From assembly GCA_018223035.1 (NCBI GenBank), contig JAAEZD010000008.1:62001-126000 (forward strand): a stretch of 64,000 bases of DNA. Reading direction: 5' to 3'. Source of the DNA: Heliomarina sp018223035 (GTDB taxonomy: Bacteria; Pseudomonadota; Alphaproteobacteria; Rhodobacterales; Rhodobacteraceae). Made by a program: the position numbers and the translations under genes. The stretch's first letter is position 1. Every line of letters starts with the position of its first letter. The notes beneath the pieces were generated by a model. That model was not told where the DNA came from. It saw only the letters and a program-made list of their open reading frames with translations, and searched no databases. Below, in pieces: positions 26,238-35,022 of the stretch.

Positions 26238-27332
26238 TCAGGTGGGTCGATGTCCCTGATCCAGCTCGACGATGTGATTGTCCCAAGCGCGCCTCTGGCG
26301 CGCCAGAGGTCGTGTTTGGCTGCCCTCAATGTGGATCAGCCCGCCCAGTCCATCGCTCGCGATAAAGCCGCTGCGGTGCCGGGCTAGGCCGCAGACATCG
26401 GATCTCGACACCGCGCCAAGGAATTCTCCAGTGGTTGCAAAGCGATGTACGCGGCCGCCTTTCGGTGAGGTGATCGCGACGCTGCCGCCATCGCCCGAGA
26501 ATGAAACACTGCCCGCATAGCCGTCCATGGCCAATTCGTCACCAAGCGGCGCTTCTGCCAGAACCGGCGCAGTGCCGCGCTGGTGCAGACCCAGAAGAGG
26601 CGGGGCCATGCCCGCGTCCCCTTCCCATTGCATTGCAAAAGCAACCGTATCGTCGGGCGTGAGCGCAAGATGGCGGATCGAGTTCTGCGCCAGTTCTGGT
26701 TCGAGCGTCACCTGCTCCACAACCGCGCCCGACCCGCTAAAGAGATAGGTCAGGTTGGGATGCATATCGTCAAGGTTCAGCTTGTCCCGCGTTTCCGGGT
26801 CCGTTGCGATCCCGCCATTGGCGACGACAAGGGTTTCACCGTCGCTCAGTAAACGCAGATCATGCGGGCCGATCCCTTGCGAGCGCATTTCTCCGATCCG
26901 CTCGTACCCGTCGCGGGCGTTCCAGATGCCGATGAAACCTTCGGAATCCGTTGCGCGCTGTTCGCAGGTGAAAAGCAGATCGCCTTCGGGGTCAAACACG
27001 CCGTGCCCGTTGAAATGGGACCCCTCGGGCGGGGTGATCTGGTGCGTGACACGACCCGTTGCGCAGTTGATGACCAGCGCGAATTTCCCCGGGCGGCGCG
27101 CAAAGGCGACCGCTATCGGCTGGCTCGGGTGTCCGGCGCCCGCATGCCCCCGGGCAGGCAGGGGAACACGAAAACAATCCTGACCGTCGTGTCCGATACC
27201 GAAGAGCGCAAACCCGCCATCCGCCTCGCGCGCAGCCGCGAGATAAGCGGGGTTCCCGGCCGCGGCCCAGCTTAGGCCCGGAGCCGCCGTAGCGGCAAGA
27301 AAACTGGCAAGAAAGGCGCGGCGGGTCGCCAT
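26238..27332 (-). CDS. DUF1513 beta-propeller-like protein of the iron locus
   Basis: 364-aa exported protein with a twin-arginine-like signal (TRRAFLASFLAATAAPGLSWA) and blade-like repeats (GFIGIWNARDGYERIGEM; GPHDLRLLSDGETLVVANGG), fitting DUF1513. It is the last gene of the leftward iron operon, 3 bp after the imelysin stop. DUF1513 proteins are regularly found with imelysins and di-haem oxidoreductases, and a periplasmic iron-related role is inferred from that. The catalytic function is unknown. Confidence 0.85.
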   Translation of the reverse strand: MATRRAFLASFLAATAAPGLSWAAAGNPAYLAAAREADGGFALFGIGHDGQDCFRVPLPARGHAGAGHPSQPIAVAFARRPGKFALVINCATGRVTHQITPPEGSHFNGHGVFDPEGDLLFTCEQRATDSEGFIGIWNARDGYERIGEMRSQGIGPHDLRLLSDGETLVVANGGIATDPETRDKLNLDDMHPNLTYLFSGSGAVVEQVTLEPELAQNSIRHLALTPDDTVAFAMQWEGDAGMAPPLLGLHQRGTAPVLAEAPLGDELAMDGYAGSVSFSGDGGSVAITSPKGGRVHRFATTGEFLGAVSRSDVCGLARHRSGFIASDGLGGLIHIEGSQTRPLARQRRAWDNHIVELDQGHRPT

Positions 27333-27335
27333 AAC

Positions 27336-28322
27336 TCAGTCTCCGTCCTGCGAATTGAACCCCGGCGTGATGCCAAGCGGCTTGCCGACTTCGGTTTCTA
27401 TCGCTTCTTTCACGTCGCGCACCGCCTGTTGCAGCACCTCGACCCGCAGCCGCGCCTGAAGATCCGAGATATCCTGAAAGGACGGATCCTCAATATGCGA
27501 TGCGGCCTCGGTTACCTTGTCCATCGCGAGGGACGTTTCGGGCAGCGGCTGGTTCGCCAGAACCTGTGCCAACTCGTAAGCGGCCTGCACGGCCAGCAGG
27601 GAATTGCGCAGGCTGCGCCCCGACCGCCATGCCTCGGCCCGTTTGGGGCGCGGGCGTTCAAAGGTTCCAAGGGGAGAGCCGAGCCGCGTGTCCGCCGTGA
27701 ATTCAAGACCAGACACGATTTGCGTATAGAGCGCCCGAGTCGCTTCATCGGCGCTGAGATAGGTGGCATTCCCGCTGCCGCCCGCCCGGGTGAGCGTTTT
27801 GGCAAAATTTTCGCGCCACTCACTCTGAAGCGCCGCCGCCTGATGGTGGAGATCGAAGGCAATCGCGCGGACAAGCCCACAGGTATAATCCTCCTGCGTG
27901 TAGTCCGAAAAACGCGGGTCGTTCAGCAGCATGTCGAGTGCGTACAAGCCGCGCGCGGCAATCGAGACATCCATGAATGCTTCGGGATCCGATATGACGG
28001 GGTCCTTGTCAGCGATCATCGCGGAAAGGCTCTTGGGCGTGAAACCGCGCGCATCCGGCCAAAAGGCAATCGACAAGGCGCGGGTTTCCGACGGCCCCAT
28101 GTGCAGATCGGCAACCTGCATCCAGGCATCGAAGGCAGATTGGTATGGCGCATCGACATCGGCGGGCAGGCAGCTTTCCTGACTTGCCGCCGACAGCTTT
28201 GCCGTCGCGCTTTCGAACTTGTCGAAGCCGGGCAGGATCAGGTCATCCAGCGCCGAAGCCGTATCGGCGAGCGCGGGCAGGGGGGCGAAGGCGGCGCATA
28301 GGGCAAGGAAGAGATGTTTCAC
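27336..28322 (-). CDS. Imelysin-family periplasmic protein (second copy)
   Basis: 328-aa protein with a Sec signal (MKHLFLALCAAFAPLPALA) and an imelysin-like helical bundle (YQSAFDAWMQVADLHMGPSE at about 60-79). The usual HxxE motif of M75 is not obvious, so this is the divergent imelysin type found after the di-haem oxidoreductase. It overlaps the upstream gene stop as ATGA. A role in periplasmic iron binding or uptake is inferred from family and operon. Confidence 0.85.
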   Translation of the reverse strand: MKHLFLALCAAFAPLPALADTASALDDLILPGFDKFESATAKLSAASQESCLPADVDAPYQSAFDAWMQVADLHMGPSETRALSIAFWPDARGFTPKSLSAMIADKDPVISDPEAFMDVSIAARGLYALDMLLNDPRFSDYTQEDYTCGLVRAIAFDLHHQAAALQSEWRENFAKTLTRAGGSGNATYLSADEATRALYTQIVSGLEFTADTRLGSPLGTFERPRPKRAEAWRSGRSLRNSLLAVQAAYELAQVLANQPLPETSLAMDKVTEAASHIEDPSFQDISDLQARLRVEVLQQAVRDVKEAIETEVGKPLGITPGFNSQDGD

Positions 28323-29863
28323 AGGCTCTCCAGAAATTTGATCAATGCGACGCGGTCGTCCGGCTTAAGATCGACAACCCGGTCACGGGCCGCTTGCGCT
28401 TCGCCGCCATGCCAAAGCACGGCTTCGAGAAGGGTCCGCGCCCGGCCGTCATGCAGATAGGTTTCAACGCCGATTACCTGTTCCGTCAGACCGATCCCCC
28501 AGAGCGGCGGTGTCCGCCATTCCATCCCTGTGGCGCGTGCCTCGGGGCGATGATCGGCAAGACCTTCGCCCATGTCATGCAGCAGCATGTCGGTATAGGG
28601 CCAGATCAGTTGGAAACTTTGTTCCGGTCGATCTTCCAGACGGTGTGTGACGAATTTCGGCGTGTGACAGGCCGTGCAGCCCGCTTCGTAAAAGACTTTC
28701 TTGCCCGCCAGAACCTCTGGTGCGGCCTCATCCCGCCTTGCGGGCACCGCAAGATTGCGGCTGTAAAAGGTCACAAGCTCCAACCCGTCGGCATCGATCT
28801 CGAAACCTTGCTGGGCCGCGTCATCGCCGTGGGGCGCATTCCGGCATTCTTCCTGCCTTGCGGTACATTCGCCCCAAGGGTCAGGAAACAGCGGGTTCGA
28901 TATGCCCATATCCCCGGCAAAGGCATTGGCCGATTGCTGGCGGATCGTCGGTGCCCCAGCCTTGAGACCGAAACGCCCGAGCATCACCTCATCGAATTCG
29001 ATCGACCATTCCATGTTCACCCGGCCGGAAATGCCATCTCCATCCGTGTCCTCCGGATCGGCGAGGGCGAGAATATCTGCCGCAGGAACGGCTTCGAGCA
29101 GGCCAAGCCCGATCATCTGCGGCGCTACCCGGGGGCTGAGCATTGCGCCGTCGTGTAGCGGCCCGTAGCCAAGGTCTGCCGCTTGGTAGCTGGGGCTGCG
29201 CAACGTCGCAGTCTCGCCGCCTCTCAGCACGACATCGACATCCTCGTATGTGACGTCCAGCCGGTATTCGGCATTTTGACCGGGCGTCCCGAAATCCTGA
29301 AGCTGTCCGCCATAGACCGGGTCAGGCGCCGTCGCGATGTAATCCGATATGCGCGAAACTTCGGCCTCGGGTGATCCCGGAATGGACACGCGCAGGAACA
29401 TGGAAACGGCGGTATCGTCCGGACCTTCCGGCGGATGGCCACGCCCGTCCTTGATGTGGCAGTTCTGGCAGCCACGGGCGTTGTAAAGCGGTCCCAATCC
29501 GTCAGACGCCAAGGTGGAGGAGGGGGCCGAGACCCAGATCTTGCGGAACAGTCCGTTGCCGACCTTGAAATCGAGTTCGCGTTCAAAATCGATATTGCCC
29601 GAGGGCTGCGAAAACGCGTCGGCATTGTTGCGTACCCGGACCGTCGCCGCCCCGCCGGGCATGCCTTCAAAACGTTCGGGCTTAGAAAAGTCTGTTGTGG
29701 GTCTCGTGACGCCAGCAATACGTTCGGCTTCGGCGCTGGTGCGCGGCACAACGTTCAGATGTGGGTCGCCCAGTTCGAAAGCGGCCGTGCTGCCCGCGAT
29801 CAGAACGAGCGACCCGAAAAGACTACTCTGCCTCGTCCATCGGCAGAGCGTTAAGTTGAGCAT
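28319..29863 (-). CDS. Di-haem oxidoreductase (DUF1111/DHOR)
   Basis: 514-aa periplasmic protein with two c-type haem motifs, CQNCH at residues 132-136 and CTACH near residue 400, in the arrangement of the DHOR/thiol-oxidoreductase family. An N-terminal hydrophobic segment (SLFGSLVLIAGSTAA) serves as signal peptide. The start at 29863 (MLNLTLCRW) lies inside the 3' end of bfr, an overlap of 41 bp; a later start is possible. It is placed between two imelysin genes in an iron operon, so electron transfer linked to iron uptake or oxidation is plausible. Confidence 0.88.
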   Translation of the reverse strand: MLNLTLCRWTRQSSLFGSLVLIAGSTAAFELGDPHLNVVPRTSAEAERIAGVTRPTTDFSKPERFEGMPGGAATVRVRNNADAFSQPSGNIDFERELDFKVGNGLFRKIWVSAPSSTLASDGLGPLYNARGCQNCHIKDGRGHPPEGPDDTAVSMFLRVSIPGSPEAEVSRISDYIATAPDPVYGGQLQDFGTPGQNAEYRLDVTYEDVDVVLRGGETATLRSPSYQAADLGYGPLHDGAMLSPRVAPQMIGLGLLEAVPAADILALADPEDTDGDGISGRVNMEWSIEFDEVMLGRFGLKAGAPTIRQQSANAFAGDMGISNPLFPDPWGECTARQEECRNAPHGDDAAQQGFEIDADGLELVTFYSRNLAVPARRDEAAPEVLAGKKVFYEAGCTACHTPKFVTHRLEDRPEQSFQLIWPYTDMLLHDMGEGLADHRPEARATGMEWRTPPLWGIGLTEQVIGVETYLHDGRARTLLEAVLWHGGEAQAARDRVVDLKPDDRVALIKFLESL

Positions 29864-30308
29864 ATTTCTCTGCTCCAATTCTATCGAAGAGCTCGATCTG
29901 GGTTTCAAGAAAGTCGATGTGACCTTCTTCGTCGATCAGCAGTTCCTCGAACAGTTTCATGGAGACATAGTCCCCGACTTCGTTGCAGTAAGCACGTGCT
30001 TCCTTGTAAAGCGCCTGTGCTTCCTGCTCCGCTGCAAGGTCACAGTCAAGGGTTTCGCGCGGGGTTTCACCGATGCGTAGCGCGTCAAGCTTTTGCAGAT
30101 TCGGATGACCGCCAAGGAAAATGATCCGGGTAATCAGCTTGTCCGCGTGGTTCATCTCTTCGATGCTTTCCTCGCGGCTCTTCTTGGCCATGTGTCCCAG
30201 ACCCCAATCGTCCTGCAGACGATAGTGCAGCCAATACTGGCTGACTGCGGTAAGTTCCGATCTCAGAGCTTGGTTCAGATATTCTATGACTTTTTTGTCG
30301 CCTTGCAT
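29823..30308 (-). CDS. bfr: Bacterioferritin
   Basis: 161-aa ferritin-fold protein with a complete ferroxidase centre: E18, E51, H54, E94, E127 and H130. The haem-ligand methionine is M52 (EEMNHAD). It stores iron as ferric mineral in a 24-mer. Its start overlaps the end of bfd by 25 bp and its end overlaps the di-haem gene, so storage, release ferredoxin and uptake genes are in one leftward operon. Length is normal for Bfr. Confidence 0.96.
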   Translation of the reverse strand: MQGDKKVIEYLNQALRSELTAVSQYWLHYRLQDDWGLGHMAKKSREESIEEMNHADKLITRIIFLGGHPNLQKLDALRIGETPRETLDCDLAAEQEAQALYKEARAYCNEVGDYVSMKLFEELLIDEEGHIDFLETQIELFDRIGAEKYAQLNALPMDEAE

Positions 30309-30550
30309 GATCGCTTTTCCTTTGTGCGCATGTCGCGCAGCGTTCTGAGTTCTATGGGAACTTCCATATTCTCATTTTTGCGCATAGTTGCAAGGAAGAG
30401 TGACATGCAGCCGCCGCAGTCAGCCGATTTTCCCAGTGCCCGATAGACTTTACCCGGAGTGATAAGCGCGCGGGTGTCGGATGCCCGCATCCAGTCTATC
30501 GCGTTATCAATATCCTTGTCGGTGATATTCATGCAGTGACAGACGATCAC
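30284..30550 (-). CDS. bfd: Bacterioferritin-associated ferredoxin-like protein
   Basis: 88-aa [2Fe-2S] protein with ligands C4 and C6 (VCHC) and C45 and C48 (CGGC), the BFD pattern. Known Bfd reduces the Bfr core to release iron. After about residue 55 there is a basic extension (RTLRDMRTKEKRSCKATKKS) longer than in the E. coli protein. Direct overlap with bfr makes the assignment firm. Confidence 0.93.
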   Translation of the reverse strand: MIVCHCMNITDKDIDNAIDWMRASDTRALITPGKVYRALGKSADCGGCMSLFLATMRKNENMEVPIELRTLRDMRTKEKRSCKATKKS

Positions 30551-30553
30551 GGT

Positions 30554-30847
30554 TCAAACTCCTGAGTGGAACGCGACGGATGGGCCGGCGGCATTTGATT
30601 TGAGACCAGTTTGGTCAAGAGCGGCAGGCTTGCCACCACAAATGATCCCAATCTCGAACTTGTGTCCGATACCGGCGGATTCAATCCTTGCGGCATTCGG
30701 GCTGTAGGTATCGCAGCCGGTATAGGGCGCGAAAGATGACCGGTTTGCTACTGCATCGTTCGCTCCCCGAAGGTCGCACCAGATCGCATCACGCATCAGA
30801 TGGCCACGCTGCTCAACCATGAAGTTCGGGGCGGCGGTTCGGCTCAT
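30554..30847 (-). CDS. Coupled small protein of the iron operon
   Basis: 97-aa protein with three cysteines (WCDL, TGCD, IICGG), no signal peptide and no family I recognise. Its ATG overlaps the imelysin stop as ATGA, and its own stop lies 3 bp before bfd, so it fills the only gap in the operon exactly. That packing is the main evidence that it is real. Function is unknown. Confidence 0.45.
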   Translation of the reverse strand: MSRTAAPNFMVEQRGHLMRDAIWCDLRGANDAVANRSSFAPYTGCDTYSPNAARIESAGIGHKFEIGIICGGKPAALDQTGLKSNAAGPSVAFHSGV

Positions 30848-32106
30848 TGGAAAACGGCATTCGGATTATCGAGGCTGTCTGAACCTTCAAAGGCAATGCC
30901 GTCCAGACCAAGGGCAGTTACGATCCGCTCAATGGACCGGGTCTGATCGATCAGCGCGTTGACGCCGCCCATCACCAGCTTCTCGCCCTCTTCGTTGCCC
31001 CGCTCCAGCATCATGTCATAGGCAAAGCCGCCCTCGGCTGCTGTCTTGATCGCCCCAAGCGCCTCCATGGTCTCGTCCAGCCGCGTCTGCATCTCGCTAT
31101 CGAGATCCGGCGCCTCGGCTTCCACGAGGTCGCTCAGCGACGGACCTTCGATGACCGTGCCATCGACGCGCGTGTAGCTGCCGAGATAGACGTTCTGAAC
31201 GCCTTTGCCGTCATAGAAATGGCTGTTGTGGGTATTGTCCGAAAAACAGTCGTGCTCTTCTTCGGGATCGTTCAGCATCAGGCCAAGCCGCATGCGTTCA
31301 CCGGCCTGTTCACCGTACGAAAGGCTGCCCATACCGGTCAGCATCGTGACGAGCCCCGCGTCCGCGTCGGCGGTCACTTCGGCGCGGGCTTCGCCGTCAT
31401 CGGCCCATTGCGCGACCATGAATTCAAGATCGTTTACCAAGAGATCGGTTGCCGCCTTCAGGTAATCGCCGCGCCGGTCGCAGTTGCCATTCGTGCACTC
31501 ATCGCCGCTGGCATAATCGGTCCAAGGGCGGTCGCCCGCGCCCGGCTCCGTTCCATTGAGATCCTGCCCCCAAAGGAGAAACTCGATGGCGTGGTACCCC
31601 CGTGCGACATTCGTTTCGATGCCGTCCGCCTCGTTCAAGGTGTCCGCGATAAGCTCGGGCGTGATGGTGCTTGCATCGACTGTCTTGCCCGCAACGCTTA
31701 TTTCCGGGTTCGCGATGACGTTCAACGCGGCCAGTTCATTCGCATCCGTTGGCCCGCCATAAGAAGCGTCGACATAGTCGATCAGACCCTCGTCGAGCGG
31801 CCATGCGTTCACCTTGCCTTCCCAGTCATCGACGATGGCATTGCCGAAGCGATAGACTTCGGTCTGCTGATAGGGCACCCGGGCGGCCAGCCAAGCCTCT
31901 CGCGCGGCAGCCAGCGTGTCTTCCGAAGGCGATTTGATCAACGCATCGACAGCATCCTGAAGCGTCTTCGCCGTAGCAAGGCTGTCCGCATATCCCGCCT
32001 CGGCAATATCGGCGTAGGTTGCGACGACTTCTGACTTTTCAAGCGCAAATCCCGCGCCTCCGAGGCTACAGAAAACGGCTGTTGTCGCGAGAAGTGTACG
32101 AAGCAT
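30844..32106 (-). CDS. Imelysin family protein (first gene of the iron operon)
   Basis: 420-aa protein with a signal peptide (MLRTLLATTAVFCSLGGAGF) and the M75/imelysin fold. The family motif is GYHAIEFLLWGQD (HxxE). The cysteine-containing insertion DECTNGNCDRRGD and the helical repeats match IrpA/imelysin proteins. The ATG at 32106 is used because the signal peptide starts there; upstream in-frame codons are not signal-like. Imelysins bind iron or haem at the envelope and are iron regulated. No clear Irr/Fur box could be recognised in the upstream 250 bp. Confidence 0.92.
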   Translation of the reverse strand: MLRTLLATTAVFCSLGGAGFALEKSEVVATYADIAEAGYADSLATAKTLQDAVDALIKSPSEDTLAAAREAWLAARVPYQQTEVYRFGNAIVDDWEGKVNAWPLDEGLIDYVDASYGGPTDANELAALNVIANPEISVAGKTVDASTITPELIADTLNEADGIETNVARGYHAIEFLLWGQDLNGTEPGAGDRPWTDYASGDECTNGNCDRRGDYLKAATDLLVNDLEFMVAQWADDGEARAEVTADADAGLVTMLTGMGSLSYGEQAGERMRLGLMLNDPEEEHDCFSDNTHNSHFYDGKGVQNVYLGSYTRVDGTVIEGPSLSDLVEAEAPDLDSEMQTRLDETMEALGAIKTAAEGGFAYDMMLERGNEEGEKLVMGGVNALIDQTRSIERIVTALGLDGIAFEGSDSLDNPNAVFQ

Positions 32107-32292
32107 TACTAGTCCTTTTGGGCGCGAGTGCCGGGTCCGTTCCCCGACAACATGGGCTGTCTGCCTGCGACCGACCGTCTGGCGGGTCACAGGTTCTTTA
32201 AGCCATACCTGACAAATAAACTTAGACCGGTCAATCCTGACTTTTTTGCTTTGATATTGACGCGGTTTCAATGCCCTGGGTTCAGCCAACAG

Positions 32293-32316
32293 GAAAAAGG
32301 CCGCATAAAGCGGCCT
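32293..32316 (-). terminator. Rho-independent terminator after the AHL synthase gene
   Basis: On the minus strand a 7-bp perfect stem (AGGCCGC/GCGGCCT, 32298-32304 and 32310-32316) with a 5-base loop is followed directly by five T. It lies 71 bp beyond the synthase stop at 32387. A second hairpin, TGGCCCC/GGGGCCA at 32362-32379, sits in between. Confidence 0.75.
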
Positions 32317-32386
32317 GATGGCGCCGACTGCGCCTGTCTTTAATTGGTATCTCTGCCCGGATGGCCCCCAGAGGGGCCAATTATGC

Positions 32387-33184
32387 TCAATTTTCCTGGG
32401 GGTTACCTACCGAACAGGCCCATTTCAGCTGGTCTTCGATGTTGAAAAGAGCAGCCTGGCTTGTCGTCCGGCCGATGGTGAACTTCGGACCGATCGGCAC
32501 GGCATAAAGGCCAAGCCGGCGCAGCCAGCGCGACCATACGGCGGGCACAATGCCGATAACGTGATTGGCCTTCATCTCATGTGCGGTCAGGACCATCTGG
32601 CGCATCAGCAGGGTCTGCACTTCGCTGCGCCGCGCGGCAGGGACATGTTCCGAGATAAACAGGCGCGACGCTTCCATGATCGTGTCGGAAACCGGCGCTT
32701 CGAAAAACAGTACATCGGTCGGAAAATCGCGCAGATATCCCAGCTGTCCATCCCGAAGCATGTAAGAATAGGTGCCGCAGACAGCGGTCGTCGGCAATAG
32801 CCGGATCCCGCCATAGACATCGCCATTTTCATGCAGAATGATCCAGCGGCACATCGGGGTGTCATACTGATCGAATTCCATTGAATCGACATGCGGCAAT
32901 TTCCATTCCAGCCGGTCGATAAATACGGATTTCCTTTCCATCATGTATTTCGGAAGCAGGCTTCCGTAATTGCCCATGTTCAGAAAGGACAGCGTATCCG
33001 AGCGTAATTCATTTTGACCGCCCAGAGGACGAACATCAGAACTCGCATCAGACGTCTTTGCCGCCCGGCTCAGAAAGTCGGGCCGGCCATCTTCAAGTAT
33101 CTTGAGGGCATCCCTAAACGGAGCAAGCTCGGGGAAGACCTTTGCCTGCGGTTCGGGTGCGACGCCATTGCGAGTATGTTTCAT
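32387..33184 (-). CDS. Acyl-homoserine-lactone synthase (LuxI family)
   Basis: 265-aa enzyme that makes an AHL quorum-sensing signal from SAM and an acyl carrier. Conserved LuxI residues occur with canonical spacing but shifted by exactly 60: R84, F88, W94, D105, D108 and R128 for R24, F28, W34, D45, D48 and R68. E171 and R174 in MEASRLF follow. It therefore carries an unusual 60-residue N-terminal extension. No luxR gene lies next to it; the nearest regulators are a histidine kinase and a REC protein upstream. A terminator follows. Confidence 0.9.
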   Translation of the reverse strand: MKHTRNGVAPEPQAKVFPELAPFRDALKILEDGRPDFLSRAAKTSDASSDVRPLGGQNELRSDTLSFLNMGNYGSLLPKYMMERKSVFIDRLEWKLPHVDSMEFDQYDTPMCRWIILHENGDVYGGIRLLPTTAVCGTYSYMLRDGQLGYLRDFPTDVLFFEAPVSDTIMEASRLFISEHVPAARRSEVQTLLMRQMVLTAHEMKANHVIGIVPAVWSRWLRRLGLYAVPIGPKFTIGRTTSQAALFNIEDQLKWACSVGNPQEN

Positions 33185-33266
33185 TCATGCCTCAGTATTT
33201 TTTATCCTTGATAGATGCTCAGGTTGCAGGGCGTCTACATATTTTCGCCACAATCTCAGACTGGTG

Positions 33267-33278
33267 TGCCAATTGGCA
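33267..33278. promoter_or_regulatory. Palindrome upstream of the AHL synthase gene
   Basis: TGCCAATTGGCA is a perfect 12-bp inverted repeat 83-94 bp upstream of the synthase start (33184), inside the 240-bp gap to the histidine kinase gene. It is a candidate operator, possibly for a LuxR-type or other dimeric regulator, although it does not match a classical lux box. Confidence 0.35.
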
Positions 33279-33424
33279 ACATTACCACACGTCACGCGGC
33301 ACGTTATTGTGCATTGTTTCTGATCAATTGACAGTGTTGTGCAACGAATTGGTAACAAATCTGTATTTGCCACCGAATCAAGCAGAGCGTGAGTCGTTGA
33401 GTGCCTACTCGCGCTTGAGCGCGA

Positions 33425-34804
33425 TCAGGCCGCTTCTGCCTGGGACCAGGAGGCGAACTCGATATAGAAGGTCGTGCCGCTGCCCATCTTGCTGGTGTAG
33501 TCGATGATCCCGTCGTGATGCTCGACGATTTGTTTCGAGATGCTCAACCCAAGACCGGTGCCACCGACTTCTCGCTGATCGGTCGAATCCACCTGCGTGA
33601 ACTTGCCAAAGACTTTCTCGTAGGAATCCTCGGGGATACCGCGGCCGGTATCGGTGACCGTGATGCGGACTAGATCGTCGTGGCGTTGGAAACCGACCAC
33701 CACGGTGCCACCCTTGTTCGAGAACTTGACCGCGTTCGAGATCATGTTGGACATGACCTGGGCCAGCCGCTTTGCGTCGCCGCGAATATAGGCTTCGTCT
33801 CGTTCGTCCATCTCGTATTCAAGACCGATTTTGAGCGAATCCGCGTATCCACGGTTCATTTCAACCGAGTCGCGCACCAGCTCGCGCACGTCCAGCGGTG
33901 TAAAGGAATAGCGGATTTCGCCAGCTTCGATCTTTTGCAAATCGAGAATGTCGTTGATGAGATCTGCCAGCCGGGCACTATTCTTGCCCGCAATGTTCAT
34001 GATCGGCTTCATCTTGTCGGGCAGAGGTCCAAGCGCCCCTGAGTTCAGCAGGTCGAGCGAGCCCTTGATCGACGTGAGCGGCGTACGAAGTTCGTGGCTT
34101 ACCACCGCGACGAATTGCGACTTCACGCGATAGGCGGCCTTTGTTCTTTCATGCTCGGCCTGAAGGTCTTCGAGCTGGCGCATGTTCTTGCGGTAGAATT
34201 TCAGGAAGACAAAGGAACAATCGATGACGAAGTAAAGAACAAAGACGACCGTGAAGAAATGGAGCCATAGCTCGGATGACAGGGGCGGGCGCACGACAAA
34301 GATATCCATCAGCGCGATCGCAAAGAAGGTTGCGGCATAGATGGATAGTCGCACCGCCAGCACGCTGAAGATCTGATGGTTGTTCATGGCCGCGAACAGC
34401 GCGGCCGCGAACAGGAAGAACAGGGGCGTGAAATGCCCGCCGATACTTTGTTGTTGCGCAACGATAAAAATGAATATGCAGATGCCAAGCGCGCTTAGGA
34501 TCGTGTTGAAGATGATCCAGCGCTTGTACATCCGGCATTTTTTCTCGGACAGCCAAGGTTCCCGGGTCACCCGTCGGCACAGGATGAGGTCGTTCAGCTC
34601 TGTGAACAGGACAGCGCCGTAGCAGGCCAGCGATTTCAGCGGATCGAAATAGAACATGGTGAGGATGGCCGCCGCGCCAAAAATGGCCTGGCGCTGCCAG
34701 ATCAAGCCCATCGTTGCCCAAAAATAATCGCGTATCTGGCGCTCTTCCCGCGACATCGCGGGCACCGCGTCAGCTACTTCGGTATTTTGGTCGATAAAGG
34801 TCAT
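33425..34804 (-). CDS. Membrane sensor histidine kinase
   Basis: 459-aa kinase. The N-terminal 200 residues hold about five to six transmembrane helices without a classical periplasmic loop, followed by a short linker helix (MRQLEDLQAEHERTK). HisKA has the H-box VVSHELRTP (His about 235), and HATPase_c has N box (MISNAVKFSNKGG), DTGRGIP and GGTGLGLSI. The REC protein 219 bp upstream on the same strand is its likely partner, and the AHL synthase lies downstream. The signal is unknown; a membrane-integral sensor domain is implied. Confidence 0.93.
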   Translation of the reverse strand: MTFIDQNTEVADAVPAMSREERQIRDYFWATMGLIWQRQAIFGAAAILTMFYFDPLKSLACYGAVLFTELNDLILCRRVTREPWLSEKKCRMYKRWIIFNTILSALGICIFIFIVAQQQSIGGHFTPLFFLFAAALFAAMNNHQIFSVLAVRLSIYAATFFAIALMDIFVVRPPLSSELWLHFFTVVFVLYFVIDCSFVFLKFYRKNMRQLEDLQAEHERTKAAYRVKSQFVAVVSHELRTPLTSIKGSLDLLNSGALGPLPDKMKPIMNIAGKNSARLADLINDILDLQKIEAGEIRYSFTPLDVRELVRDSVEMNRGYADSLKIGLEYEMDERDEAYIRGDAKRLAQVMSNMISNAVKFSNKGGTVVVGFQRHDDLVRITVTDTGRGIPEDSYEKVFGKFTQVDSTDQREVGGTGLGLSISKQIVEHHDGIIDYTSKMGSGTTFYIEFASWSQAEAA

Positions 34805-35002
34805 TGTCTGCTCGATCCATGACGAGGTTTTGTATTTAATACTTAATAATTGCGTTTACTGTTCGAATGAAAGGTGTCTTTTCTAAGGCTTTAGAGAAGG
34901 CAGGTCGTTTGGTCCGCGCGAAAAAATTGTTTTCGCTGGATAAAATCCTGATAGCTTATGCGTTGAACTAGGTCGTCGGAAGCGTTCGCTGTCAGACGGG
35001 CG

Positions 35003-35021
35003 CTGCCGCTTGTCGCGGCAG
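35003..35021 (-). terminator. Hairpin just after the REC gene
   Basis: CTGCCGC-TTGTC-GCGGCAG (7-bp perfect stem) begins one base beyond the stop codon of the response regulator. No T-run follows on either strand, so it may act as an RNA-stabilising or attenuating hairpin rather than a full terminator. Confidence 0.3.
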
Positions 35022-35022
35022 G

